This document shows positions 11,270 through 22,587 of a DNA stretch of 64,000 nt, one piece after another. The DNA is from Persicaria tinctoria. Taxonomy: Eukaryota > Streptophyta > Magnoliopsida > Caryophyllales > Polygonaceae. Position 1 is the stretch's first letter, and every line of letters starts with the position of its first letter. The notes under the pieces were generated by a model. The model saw nothing but the letters and a program-made list of their open reading frames with translations, did not search any database and was not told the DNA's origin. The position numbers were made by a program, and so were the translations under genes. The DNA is taken from NCBI GenBank assembly GCA_037127255.1, contig JBANSL010000013.1, positions 68,220,188 through 68,284,187 on the forward strand. Direction: 5' to 3'.

Positions 11270-11554
11270 GTCACAAGGCAACACATTAAGGACTGGAAAA
11301 AATTATTAAGGCTCATGGGTGTGCTTGTGATAATTGAGGTGGGTATTAGATCTGATATTCGACAACCTCTGATAAATCCCAATTATGGGTCAAGGTTGTA
11401 AAAAGCTTTATAGCTTTTTTTTGTAATTACCTAATTCTCCTCTTCTACTACTTGCAAAATTTTGGTGCAGAAAACTCCTACACAATTGCTTTTCAGTATC
11501 GCAGACAAGGTCCTGAATGAAAACACCGACAGAAAGAATGGAGATGTGCCTCAT
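11270..11554 (+). pseudogene. Two captured exon-like pieces of unknown gene(s)
   Basis: Segment 11270-11338 (TCAG| acceptor, GAG|GTGGGT donor) reads VTRQHIKDWKKLLRLMGVLV and three more residues. Segment 11471-11554 (GCAG| acceptor, CAT|GTATGA donor) reads KTPTQLLFSIADKVLNENTD then RKNGDVPH. Both are open with good splice borders. I cannot name the parent. The second may precede the Deg-protease piece in phase, but the match is not convincing. Confidence 0.4.
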
Positions 11555-11702
11555 GTATGATGACATTCTGCTATTCTGCTATTTTACTACCAAGTCCCTA
11601 TAATATTTGCAACTTTTTTTTTGTGATACTATTTTAAATTTGAAAATCAATCTCTAACATATTTCATCTTTCAGTTTATTTATCTTTTTTTATGAACATT
11701 AG

Positions 11703-11920
11703 GTCTATTGCACTCCCACTCCTCCAGATTATTCCCTCTCATGGAAAAACCAACGCTAGTTCACAATCACTGGGAGGTCTGCTGTGAGTTTTTGACAATG
11801 TCTTTTTCTCTTAAGCTGCTGTTTGTTATAAGGCATGAATATCGAGTTGTTCTTTTGCAGTGCATTCATGATTGGTGATGGAAAGCTCTTGACCAATGTT
11901 GTGTAGAACACTATACTTAG
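11703..11920 (+). pseudogene. Captured exons of a Deg/HtrA protease (DEG2-like)
   Basis: Exon-like 11703-11776 reads VYCTPTPPDYSLSWKNQR, an in-frame TAG, then FTITG. Exon-like 11861-11920 continues as SAFMIGDGKLLTN; a small deletion then removes the AH of the family's TNAHCVEH block, leaving CVEHYT in a shifted frame. This matches the N-terminal protease region of chloroplast DEG2-type proteases, with AG/GT borders preserved. The stop codon, the deletion of the catalytic-His region and the missing domains make it a dead fragment. Confidence 0.65.
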
Positions 11921-12237
11921 GTAAGTGTAAAGTTTTATTTTACCTTTCATTTTAATGTGATCTGCCTTAAGTGATGAAAAATATCAGTACCTAACCCGTT
12001 TCATTCTTCTCTTCTACCTCTCATAAGTTGCTGCTGCTGAAATGCAATCTTTCTTTTTGTTGACTTTCATATTCAAAAATATGTATTTTCCCAATTCCTC
12101 CTTTTATGTGCATCTGTTCCCTCTATATGTGTTTATTCTTTTGTTTTCAAGTTCTTAATTTTCTTGAGTGGTTACAATTTATATACCTTCTTTTGTTATT
12201 AAGATTTTAGTTAACTTTTGGAGATTTTGATTGTCAG

Positions 12238-12440
12238 AAGCGATCCGTCTGGACTCACCAATCCAATCAAAGGCAATGGATGATCCTATGAATGTCATTG
12301 CTTCACCCAAATTCAAGCTGAGCGATGGGAGGCTTTTGGCTTATCAAGAGACTGGAGTTCCGAAGGAGGAGTCGGAGTTTGGGATTATCATTGCTCATGA
12401 CTTTTGGAGCTCCAAGGATATGAGTTTTCTGGCACCCCAA
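12238..12440 (+). pseudogene. Captured exon of an alpha/beta-hydrolase superfamily gene
   Basis: After a TTGTCAG acceptor the frame reads AIRLDSPIQSKAM, then IASPKFKLSDGRLLAYQETG and IIIAHDFWSSKDMSFLAPQ before a GTAAAG donor. Plant hydrolases of this class have (I/V)LVHGF.SSK at the same place; here the glycine of HGF is replaced by D, damaging the oxyanion region. It is a different family member from the fragment at 6167-6256. Downstream, 12441-13700 shows no further recognisable exon. Confidence 0.6.
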
Positions 12441-13751
12441 GTAAAGATCTTCCCAAACCCATCTTTTGTTTTCTTTCTGGCACCCGCAAGTAAAGATCCC
12501 TTTCTTTGAGTGGATGCACTTCTCTTTTTTCTTTTCCCTTCTTTTCTACATTGGGACTATTATTTATTTTTATCAGCAATTGCTTATCAACATAGGACCA
12601 TGAGTGGAGTTATAGTTATTGTGATCGGAATAGCCTAAAGATGATTGGAGGTCCAAAGTGGATATGACAAATATTGGCACTCTTACTAACTCAGCTCTAA
12701 ACCTTCGAGAGTAATTCAAATATACTTCACCATGTGTGTAACAAAACTGTAGTTTCTTTATCAGGTTCATATCATTGTTATATACTTTAAATGTTATAGT
12801 CTTTAGTATTTTAGTGAATCTCTGTTGGTACTGCATCTGACTTTGTACTGTCTGGTCTAGAGAGGACTAACAGTAAGCATCTCATTATTGCTTCTTAGAG
12901 AGTAACAGAGTATGGTGTCCAGCTCTCAGTGATATCATAAATAGTTTTAGGCATCTAGGGATGCTAGGCCTAAACTAAATACTATTGTTGGTAACTTGCA
13001 AGTATATGACTGAAAAAATGTCTCATTTTTTTTTCTTGACCAATGTGGGAGCGCTTGAATTGGTCCATGCTTTCTCTTTTGTGGTTATCTTTAACTTGTG
13101 TCTCTTTTCCATTTCTGAATCTGCAGGTTATTTGATAGTTATGAAGTTTATGATTTAGCAAGGACATGGAGCATTGCAAGTGAGAAAGTACATTTATGCT
13201 TACTTTGTAGTAAGTCAAGGCATTGGTCAATCAATTTCTAGCAAAAAGCACAAACTCTATTGCCATTCATCCAATATTGTGTGCTACAACTTCCTTTTAT
13301 CATATTTCCTATTTTTTGTGGATTTCTTCACAACTCCATTCCATGACCTTGAAATTGGTTTCAGGGGATTTGCATTTCATTTATTCAACTAGCTAGCATG
13401 GAGGGAGTACTACTTTGCAGGGGATTTGCATTTCATTTCTTCACTACTCCATTTTTGGGGATTTCTTCACTACTCCATTCAATTTTTTATATTTACCGTT
13501 TAGTTTGTATATCATTTATTATTAGCCTATAAATCATATTCATCATAAAAATTCATCCATTTGTATTAATCAATAGCAGCAATTCTGTGCCTTTTCTGAA
13601 CACCTATGCGGTTCAAGAACAATATTGTTGTTTTAGGCTTTCCAAACATTTGATTATATTTTATTTTATCATTCTTTATAATAAATATTTTTTATTCTCA
13701 TTCACCTCTTTTTTTCACCACAACCGCGCCTTGGCGCGGGAATTTCACTAG

Positions 13752-14260
13752 TATTATATATTTCTTTTGATTAGTTATTAGAATATATTCGAATTTCAAA
13801 ATGTCAAAATGAATATAAAATTGAAATTCAATATGAAATCAAAAGAAATAGTTTTGATTAAATATCTAGTTTCTTATAACTAGAACTAATAGAACTAAAT
13901 AGGAGGGGGAAGGTTTGTACACCACACCCCAAAATCAAAATACAACTTTCAACTTTCCTTCTTCAACTTTATTGATTCATTAGTTTTTATTTAGAAAATA
14001 AAGGTGCCTTCGTAATAAACCAGAAAAGCAAAATCCGCGATCCATAAAATTTTGGAAATTTTGTTTTTATTAATTAATTAATTAAGGGGATAAATCGCAC
14101 TTCTCCAGCACATAAGTTAATGAAATATCTTTGATCTATGTCGAACCGGTAGGTATATATATCAAGTTCTTTTTGTTCTGATAGGTATAATCGATTTAAG
14201 AAAAGAAAAACGAGGGTCACCTTGGTTCATTGACGTGATAGTTTAAAAAGATAAAAAAAT
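13752..14260. other. NUPT, right part (plastid trnE-trnT spacer-like)
   Basis: Directly after the Helitron CTAG end, AT-rich sequence with ATATATTCGAATTTCAAAAT, ACTAATAGAACTAAATAGGA and a trnE-trnT-spacer style resumes. Recalled similarity to plastid spacer is good but unverified, and trnT itself is not reached. The right edge near 14260 is approximate. Together with 9128-10089 it forms one interrupted plastid segment. Confidence 0.6.
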
Positions 14261-15084
14261 CATTAGTCGCTATAAATTTACTTGATTCTATAGTATAGTC
14301 TATAATAACTTATTATATTATGTAATCTTACTATATTATGTAATATAGAGAGATAGCTTATCCGCAGTAGTAGTGATGGCTCCGGTGGTGTGTGGCGGCG
14401 TCTGATGGTGGTGGATTGAGACTTGACGGGTAGTGTGAGAGCTCGAACGACTTTGAAAAGGTATGAAATTTCTATTCAATTTCTCAAATTAGTATATTAT
14501 ATATTAATTAGGATGAGTGAACTAGGGTACGAAATTGAGACCAATTTGTGGTTGGAAGCTTATTTGCAGGAATTTTAGGTAGAAGTTTTCGGGGTTTTTT
14601 TTCATTTATGGTTTGTATTTGTTGTTCAATCACTGCAGGGTTCAGAAATTGGGACCAATTCATGTGTTCAGTTTTTGTAATTGACATTTCGTGTTGCATA
14701 AACATTGATTCATGTATAAATCCATTTTTTTTTATCTTAATTCATACTTAATGGTGCAAGTATAAATCCAAAGCTTGATTTATGTATAATATTGGTAATT
14801 GGGATTTTTAAAATTTCTTAGAATTTTTTAACTGTGTTTAGGAGGATAGCTTGATATGATAACTATGAAGAAAACTTTTGGGTAAGTGGGCATCAGATTG
14901 TGTTAATGGCTCTGTTAATCTCTCCTACCCTAAAGGCAGGAAGTCGGAAATTACTGTTCATAAAATTTTTGCTAAATTGGTCGTCCGTTCTTTGTCAGTT
15001 CAATTCATCAACGCATGGAATCATCCTCATGTGTTGTGTCTTATTTGCCCCTGAAACTTTGAATTTGAAAATATTTATTTTTTT
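14261..15084. other. No recognisable gene
   Basis: AT-rich DNA with a short GC-rich piece at 14370-14460. A plus-strand frame at 14900-15229 matches nothing known and overlaps a repeat end. Confidence 0.4.
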
Positions 15085-15300
15085 CACTACTAGAATTCTG
15101 CTATTTAACATCGGTTCATTAACATCGGTCGGAAAAACCTGCCATGTAAAAAATGTTTTTAACATCGGTTTTTTATTTTGTGATGTTAAAAACAAAATAG
15201 ACACCGCCTTAATTTTTTACCGATGTTAAAAGTGGCGTTTTGGAAAAAAAAGGTAAGGCGCGAGATTGAAATCTGAACATTATAAAATCCCGCTCATTTT
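15085..15300 (+). mobile_element. CACTA-type transposon end, partner not found
   Basis: CACTACTAGAATTCTGCT at 15085 matches CACTA (En/Spm) terminal repeats. It is followed by repeated AACATCGGT and ACCGATGTTA subterminal motifs in both orientations (15108-15225), as expected for this superfamily. No inverted ...AATTCTAGTAGTG end was found downstream, so the element is truncated or its other end has decayed. Confidence 0.55.
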
Positions 15301-16300
15301 AAGTACAGGTGGGCAGATCCCAATTTTCTAACACTTAGAAAATTTCCTTGAAATTTGTGGTTTTCCTTAAAACAAAATCCCAATACTCCAACACTTAGAA
15401 AAAAAAAAGATTGAATTGTTTTCAAAGAACAAAAAATGTTTATACGTACACTTCCATTCCAGACCACCACTCTCTTTCCTCTTCACATCCCGACTGGGCG
15501 ATTCTCGTTCTTGTTCACATTTCTGTTCAAATCCCGAATCACCTTCCATGTAGCTCTGGGCTGTTGAACTCGAGGGTGACTCTGGTGGCGCCGTCTCTCA
15601 CCTCTCCGGCTTGTCGCTGTCGTCCTCGCCTCTCTGGCTCTGTCGTTGTCGTCCTCGGCTTTCCTCGCACTGGTGTCGTCCTCGCCTTTCCTCGGACTGG
15701 TGTCGTCACGCTCGGTCGCTGTCGTGCTAGCCTCCCCGGCTCTCCGCCTCTTCGCCTGTTGCTGTCATCCTCACCTCGCCTTTCCTCGAACCAAAGCTCT
15801 GTCGCTGTTGCTTTCATCCTCGCCTCTCCGCCTGTCGAACCAAACTGTGAAGCCCCATCTCTCTGTCTTCTCTTCTCCAGCTGTCGAGGGCTCTTCTTCA
15901 CTACTTCTCTGTCAATGGTAAGACTTCCTCCTTTAGGGTTTCGATTTAGGGCTTTCGTTAATTGGTAAGAATTCCGCCTTTAGGGTTTCGATTTAGGGCT
16001 TTTGTGAATTGATAGGAATTCCGCCTTTAGGGTTTCGATTTGGGGCTTTTGTGAATTGGTAAGAATTTCGCCTTTAGGGTTTTGATTTAGGGCTTTTTTG
16101 AATTGGTAAGAATTCCGCCTTTAGGGTTTTGATTTAGGGCTTTTGTGAAGTGGTTTATTAAGGGTATATATGTAGCTGAATTTCGCCTTTAGGGCTTTTG
16201 TGAATTGGTTTATTCTGCCTTTTAAGAATTCCGCCTTAACTACTTCTCGATTGTGGCCGCTCTTTGCTTGCTGTTACATCCCCTCCCTCTTCACCTTGGC
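15301..16300. repeat. GC-rich gene-like leader and 47-bp minisatellite
   Basis: 15440-15920 is C/T-rich, gene-5'-like sequence with a plus frame (15411-15968) full of Ser/Pro/Arg and no known domain. From about 15925 to 16160 about five copies of a 47-bp unit follow, starting GCCTTTAGGGTTTCGATTTA and ending GAATTGGTAAGAATTCC. Confidence 0.55.
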
Positions 16301-17640
16301 ATGCTTATTTAAGGTTGTGTTGAAGCAGGTTATTGTCATGGGGCGGTTTGGTTTGGAGTTGTGCTGCTAGCTGCTTCTCTCGGGGTCGTTTCATTTGCTT
16401 CTTGAACTACTGGTATGGCTGCTATACCCCAATCTAGTAAAGTTCTCTTCTTTATATTGGTTATAATCTAGAAAAGGGTCTGTAATTCCTACAACATCAT
16501 ATTCTGGTGCATATTGACTTTTCACAAGGTCCTTGAGAACTCTGACCAAACTCTCTGTGCATTTCTATAAGCATAAGGAAAGATGGATTCTTGTCAAATA
16601 ATTTGTTAACGACGTAAAAAGCTCATAGAGTCACAATTTGTTCTTCAAGAAGAAGCATAAAATCCAGTTATTGATGGACGGTTTTTAGTCGCATAAACCG
16701 TATCAAAATAAAACTCAAACCTACAAACTAGTATAGCAAGCAAGTAAGAGGTCGATCCCACAGGGAATCAAGTATTTCTCAGCAATGTGTATTTACCAGT
16801 TAGTAGAAAGGGGGGTTTTGGTTGATTGAGATTGAAAAGAAAACAAAATAAAATAAAAACAAATAATGCAAAATAATTTAGAGAAAATCGTTCTACCTAC
16901 AACTATCCACTTTATTTGGTTGGATTGATATTGTAACTTCCTCTTGTCCTTTTATGATTCCTATGAATGCCTTTATCCCGACCTAATATAGTTACTAGTC
17001 CAATCAGTTATAGAAACCCTTATCAATCGAATAGTCCATAAAGAAGGATTTAACTCAATTGATAGCTTTAAGACCAGAGATTAACCAAGGTATTTGCAGT
17101 CCCTAAAGAGGGATTTAACAACACATCCAACTTCCTACCCATCCAATTAGTTCAATCAGCCCTAAAGGGATAAGTTTGCCACTTGGGTTAATGTTCACAA
17201 TCAGGAATCTACAAAACTCTAGCAATTGAATTGATTCTACCAAGTTGATCAGACAAGATAAAATAAAACAATCAATCATTCAAGCACAAAGAAGTCGAAA
17301 CATTCAAATATAGGAAATAAGGAACAAGATTCAGAAACTCACAATCAAACCAAACAAAGCTTCAAATTATAGACAGAACGGGAGAGTTTAGGTCTCCATA
17401 AAAATAAAACAAAACACAATTAGGGTAAAACAAAGTCAAGGCCGTATCTCATTGTCACATTCGGCCTCCCTCGTATGAATGTATATATAGCAAATGTTCT
17501 ACTTAAATTCCTAATCTATCTAATTAATCTAATACGGAGTATATTATATTATTCTATCTATATTATTAATATATATAATAGTAATATATAGCATGGCAAC
17601 AGCACTTCAAAATCACGTGGGCTCCTCCCCTCTCGGTGTT
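16301..17640. repeat. Unclassified dispersed repeat, LTR-retroelement-like
   Basis: The segment 16670-17480 read in reverse carries CCCTGTGGGATCGACCTCTT and ends with a polypurine-rich section. That phrase is common near the ends of plant gypsy-type elements. No coding domain, LTR pair or target duplication was seen. The rest is AT-rich with no gene. Confidence 0.3.
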
Positions 17641-17959
17641 TTGCTTTAACTAATATGCAGCCCAATCCTCCGACCTCATTTGAACTCTCCCTCTACTCAC
17701 ATCTTTGTGCTTCTCCAAGTGCTGAGCTTGGGCAACATTTTTACTCTTTCGAAATGGGTTCTCTTCCGGCTTTGGCCCAGCAGCTCGTATGTGTCGAGAA
17801 GCAAAATTCCTCTTAACAACATCCAGAAAGGAAGAGGGGAGGAGGATAAGTGGCCACCGACGCACATATCTGGACCATTACCCTTTGGCTGTGCGAGTAT
17901 CTTTTCTCTAGAGTATTTTTTCAACTCCTTATAAACAGTGGCAGTTAGATTACCTTTTT

Positions 17960-18155
17960 GTACTAGTTTGCGCTTGAGAGGCATGTACCCCTTCTTCCCC
18001 CCTCTTGTCTTCATGTAATGGACCACTTCGAAAGCCGCAAGGACATTATTTGTGATATATTAACCTTCCCGACACAAATGGACTGTGACTTTCTGCCACA
18101 ATATGATCCAGCACCTTCTTCAACCTGTTAGCCAGAACCTTCAAAACAATTTTAC
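17960..18155 (-). pseudogene. LINE reverse-transcriptase relic
   Basis: Minus-strand frames give KVLANRLKKVLDHIVAESHS then PFVSGRLI, a stop, and (shifted) AFEVVHYMKTRGGKKGYMPL. This is the conserved block before the catalytic DMSKAYDRVEW motif of plant L1-type reverse transcriptases. The catalytic part is missing and frames are broken. The adjacent minus-strand frame down to about 17650 does not match the family. Confidence 0.65.
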
Positions 18156-18183
18156 CAAGTGAAATTTATCAATTAACCATATA

Positions 18184-19741
18184 GATAGATAGAAAGGAGA
18201 GTTCTAGTGAAACAAGTTTTATGATGTAACATGTACCACAATAATAGACGTTAGACAATACTAATTAACATTTATTGCCTTGAAAAACTAATAACGAAAT
18301 TCATGGTTTATTTTTTTTTAAATAATTCATCTTAATTACAATAAATAATGGAAAGATTTTTGCCTTACATTTACTTTATTCAGTGTAACGAGTATCATAA
18401 TTTTCACGATTAAAAAGCATATAATTTATATTCATGTCAAATAGCTTAATATTCATCTTAATAATATTGAATATTCATTCCATACAAAGTCAATATTCAT
18501 TTTAAATATGTGAATATTCGTTTCATACAATGTCAATATTAATTTCAAATGTGACTATATGGTTATATTCATATATAATTTGTATTTAAGTATGATTTTA
18601 ATTAAAAGAAAAAAGTATTTTTCATTTCTTTTTGAAAATAATTTTTCCATATATTGCAATGATGTCATTATACATTTTTCATAAATATTAATACTTCCTT
18701 ACTTGACTAATTACTTTTACCGTCATTTAGCTAGAAAGAACTAATTTTACTTTTTCTATTGAATGTGTGTAATTATCTATATCTATACTATATATATAAA
18801 GTTGGGTGAAAGCCCAATTAATTGCACTAATTAAATGATAACAAATAATCTAATATATATATTAAATATTACCATGAAAAATAAAAAAGACATTCCAGCG
18901 TAGTGGTTGTAGGTATAGTTATTATACATGAAGTCCAAGGTTCAATTCTTCATATTTGCACTATTTTAGTTATTATATAAAGTTCTTTTGAAAAAATGAA
19001 TATTTTGTACGAAAATATTCATTTTATTTGTTTTAAACCTAAACACGTGCATATCTAAAGCATTTATCTATTTTTTTGCATATATAGTTGAATTGCATGT
19101 ATATATAAGTGAGTAAGAAGATAAATATAGAGCTAAGTTAATATATTTATCGAATTTCAAAGATAAATAATTAAACATATTAAAACTTTTAGAGATAAAA
19201 ATTATTATTAATAAAATTACAATGATAATATATTAATTAAAATATATATTTAAAATAAGTCCTCTATAACTACAACATTTTTCAGATAAGTTTATACTAT
19301 ATTGTTTTTTTTTTATTTGTTTTAAACCTATACACATGCATTTCTAAAGCAATTATCATTTTTTTTTGCTTATATAGTTGAATCACATTTAGAAGTGAAT
19401 AAGAAGATAAATAGAGTCAAGTTAATATATTTGTCGAATTTCAAAGATAAATAAAAATATTAAAACTTTTAGAGATAACAATTATTAGTAATAAAATTAT
19501 AATGATAATATATTAATTAAAAATATATGAAAAATAAGTCCCGTGCGTAGCATGGGGATGCTCACTAGTTGCCTTATAATCTTAAACAACATCATTACCA
19601 TAAATTCAATGCAAGATTTTCTAAATGAATATCGTCAATTGATTAAATTTAATCCAACGTCTATTATTGTGTTACATGTTATATCCTATAACATGTTTCA
19701 TAGGATCTTCTCCCGATAGATAGATAGATAGATAGATAGAT
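18184..19741. repeat. Inverted-repeat element opened by a Helitron
   Basis: The left arm, 18184-18270, and the right arm, 19741-19650 reversed, share TAGATAGATAG, a GTTTTATGAT/CATGTTATAGGAT block and ACAATAATAGACGTT. The arms are about 85 bp, roughly 75-80 percent alike by eye. No target duplication was identified. AT-rich DNA and the Helitron below occupy the interior. Confidence 0.45.
18782..19568 (+). mobile_element. Short non-autonomous Helitron
   Basis: It starts A|TCTATACTATATATATAAAG. It ends with hairpin CCCGTGC-GTA-GCATGGG, then GATGCTCACTAG|T, so it sits between A and T. Its 787 bp contain no gene. The right half is an internal duplication: 19017-19262 and 19308-19540 share GTTTTAAACCTA.ACAC, AGAAGATAAATA and TTAAAACTTTTAGAGATAA. 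Both copies end in AATAAGTCC, but only the second carries the terminal hairpin. Confidence 0.8.
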
Positions 19742-19848
19742 AGTGAATATTTGGATACTAATAATGAAGAGATTTAATTATGGAATTAAATATAACTAAC
19801 TACTACATTTGTTTGTATTAAATAAGAGCATTATTTAATCATTGAAAC

Positions 19849-20132
19849 TATAAATAGGACGCTTAGACAACTTTAATAGCATTGCAATATTGGTAATCTC
19901 AAGATTGAAATTCAAATTCAACTCTCAGCTGAAGTTGCGAATTCGGACACTTTGAAGTTTGATCGATCATCCTCCATCCACCGCATTAATTTCAATTCAG
20001 AGTAGTACGTTTGCATATATTTGATCAAAGTCCGGTACGGTGCAGCGAAGGATAATGAGGAAGATACAAGCTATGAAGTCGAAAGCTTCTACTGTTGCGC
20101 CTAAAAGGAAGTTGCAAGCTTTGTGGAATTAG
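19849..20132 (+). CDS. Possible small gene, 25-residue basic peptide
   Basis: TATAAATA at 19849-19856 lies about 200 bp upstream of an ATG at 20055. The frame encodes a 25-residue Lys/Arg-rich peptide (starts MRKIQAMKSKASTVAP, ends KLQALWN) and stops at 20132. I do not recognise it. Its shortness makes chance quite possible; the TATA box and the absence of an obvious transposon in 19750-20300 are the only support. Downstream to 20300 nothing else is coding. Confidence 0.2.
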
Positions 20133-20379
20133 ACTACTCCTGTAAGAATCAGCTAGCTACGTCCTCGATCGATGATCATCGATGATATCGTACATCAATC
20201 AGCAGATCGAACAAGGCTAGTGTAGGCTGCAGGATACACAACTGGGTTGGAGTTCTATTTTAGCGCGTGTCAATATGTATTTGAGTAAGGATGTATGTTG
20301 ACAGTTCATATTTTCAGACCTTTTTTGTACCACCAAACTCATTAATTAGTAAGTGAATTATTTTGAGATCCTCTATCAC

Positions 20380-20860
20380 AGCAGACAATTGTCCGTCTCA
20401 TCGAACAATGTTGAATACCCTCTCGAACCCGGCTCATGACGTTAGGGGAAGTGGCTCATGACGTTGTAACATTATTTTGAATAAGCCAGACTGGACCGGC
20501 CCATCCCGAATCTAGCTCTGATAACAGTTTGTTGTTGGACTCGACCAGAATGTCCAACCTATAAGCCAGACTGGGACACCATCCCAAAACCAATTGGTAT
20601 TAGGTGGAATAGCCAATATATTTATATGTTGGATTTAGAATCCTTTCACTTTCGATGTGGGATTTACAAGTGTTCCAACATCTTCTCTCTAGAAAACAAA
20701 GTAGTTGTGACTTCATCAATTAACTTCATTTTTATTTCTATTATGGAATATTTTGATGTATCCAAGTTTCATTTGGCATCTTGCATTTGCACGTGCTTCC
20801 GGACATAAGCGGAGCTAGGCCAGTGGAGCGAGGGGGAGCATTCGCCCCCCTTTCATCCGA
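20380..20860. repeat. Dispersed repeat segment, unclassified
   Basis: The stretch contains a recurring CATGACG phrase and the phrases CCCAAAACCAATTGGTATTA and TTTCGATGTGGGATTT that I know from scattered plant repeats. A GC-rich end at 20800-20855 (AAGCGGAGCTAGGCCAG) resembles hAT-type ends, but no partner was found. 20861-21471 is AT-rich with no gene. Confidence 0.3.
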
Positions 20861-21471
20861 CGAATCACCTATATTCGATAGCTTTGTTTTGATATATTAT
20901 AAGTATCAATCCGATATCCGAGTAAAAAGTTATAAATATTTTATTGAACATTAACCTTACAGATTTCTCAATTTGTTACATTTCTCTATATTTCATAACT
21001 TAATTTTATGGAGTGTAACTATTTGCACTAGGATGCTCTAATAATGCTTTTGTGTTGTGCTTGTTTGCTGTATCGTGACAGTCAATACATTTGTCTATTG
21101 ATTTCTTTTTACCTCTCAATTTACCCGACATGAGTGGTATATGAGATTTCGAATCCTTATCTTTTAAAATAATGATATTAATGAAAATATACCGAGGGAT
21201 ATCGAGCTCCCTTCAATATATATTTGATGCGTTCAAAGTCCCGCATCTGTGTTAAATATAAGTCACACCAGAGAAAATGAAGAAATGTACGTAAATGAGA
21301 GGGGGAATACGCTGTTTTAATCAATGACTATGTGTGTATATATTTTTAATTTGTTTTTTAGCCATTTTGATCAAATAAATATCCGAAAATTTAAGAGGGA
21401 AAAATTTCTAAGTTGCTGTTTGAAACAACGACGGTTATTTTATTAATTTTTTTTAGAAGTTGGGCTAGAAT

Positions 21472-22368
21472 CAAGGGCGGCCCCAGCCGTCCCACCCTTC
21501 AACCCACGCGTCTCGGAGTTTGGAAAAAAGAATATTTATATATATGGCAATGTTTAATAAGTAAAACTAGGATGAATATAGAATTAACTTGTTTACTTTG
21601 TTTATTTGGTTGGTGGAAATGAAGGAAAGTAAAATAAGATCAAAGGTTGTGGGAGTTCAATTCCAAGTCTCCTTTTTTATAAAAAAAAAAATTCCACCTT
21701 CCTCAAAAAATCTTCTTTAATCTTTAATTTATTCAACTTGCACCGTCTCTCTATATTTCTATCCCTTATTTAATTATATTCTCATTTGCCAAGCTCCCTA
21801 TTATATACAAATTATCTAGATATAAACTAATTAAACCTCATAAAGTTGGTGATATTAGGATTTGATTATGAGAATAAATTTTGTGAAATTTTCATTAAAG
21901 TTTGTGATTTTGAGAATAAATTTTGTGTTTTAATTATTGTGTACGTGATTTTGAGAATGAAATTTATGAATTAAATTTGGGGTTTATGAATTGAATTTGT
22001 GAAGCTTTATGCAATATTTGTATTTTCGTACCCTACATATTCCAATCACAATTTCTATCTTGTCTTTGAGAACCAAAAGATATTATAAAGTTGATGAGTT
22101 TACAATCCTAACTAATATGCAAAAGCCTTGAATTTAGCATGATTGAATTTCGATAAGTTTACACTCCTAAATATGACAAATGCATGAATTTCCAATTAAC
22201 GACGAGAAACCAGTAACATAGCAACCAAGTAAATGTAAGTCTACTTTTCTACAATCCACTGCTAAGTTGAAAGTCGTAGCTTAGGTAAAATAATTTATTC
22301 AAGGCCAATATCTCAGTACACACTAGAAATTTCGCCCCACCACTCGGAGGGTCCTGCAGCCGCCACTG
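21472..22368. mobile_element. Non-autonomous hAT element
   Basis: Ends CAAGGGCGGCCCCAG and, reversed, CAGTGGCGGCTGCAG form TIRs. The 8-bp target duplication GCTAGAAT is perfect (21464-21471 and 22369-22376). The 897-bp interior is AT-rich with no transposase. Confidence 0.8.
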
Positions 22369-22587
22369 GCTAGAATCGCTCGTCTGAACCCTGCTTTGAC
22401 CAAATCCCAAATAAGTTTGCAAAGTTTTTTCGATTTTTTTACTATTTAGGGAAAAAAAATTATTCGTAGCAAACTTCAACAACCCATATTTTATATTCCT
22501 CAATTATTGAACAAACCCCTATCCTTCCAACTCTCAAGCACATAAATTGGAAAGAAGATTGATAAGAAAGCAACAACAAAAGCAACA

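Larger units (their letters stand above)
10090..13751 (+). mobile_element. Helitron carrying several captured gene fragments
   Basis: The 5' end is TCTCATTATACATTAC with TGCTGATGTGG 24 bp further in. The 3' end has the hairpin CCGCGCC-TT-GGCGCGG (13724-13739), then GAATTTCACTAG, followed by T. These are typical plant Helitron termini. No target duplication is expected. Flanking sequence on both sides is plastid-like spacer, which places the insertion inside the NUPT. The base before the TC start is T rather than the usual A. The cargo includes at least three unrelated host gene pieces, all on the plus strand with splice sites kept. No RepHel gene is present, so it is non-autonomous. Confidence 0.75.

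Noticed and set aside
9128..14260. The window is plastid or contaminated with plastid contig
   Set aside because: Only about 1.5 kb is plastid-like, it is mutated, and it is interrupted by a nuclear Helitron.
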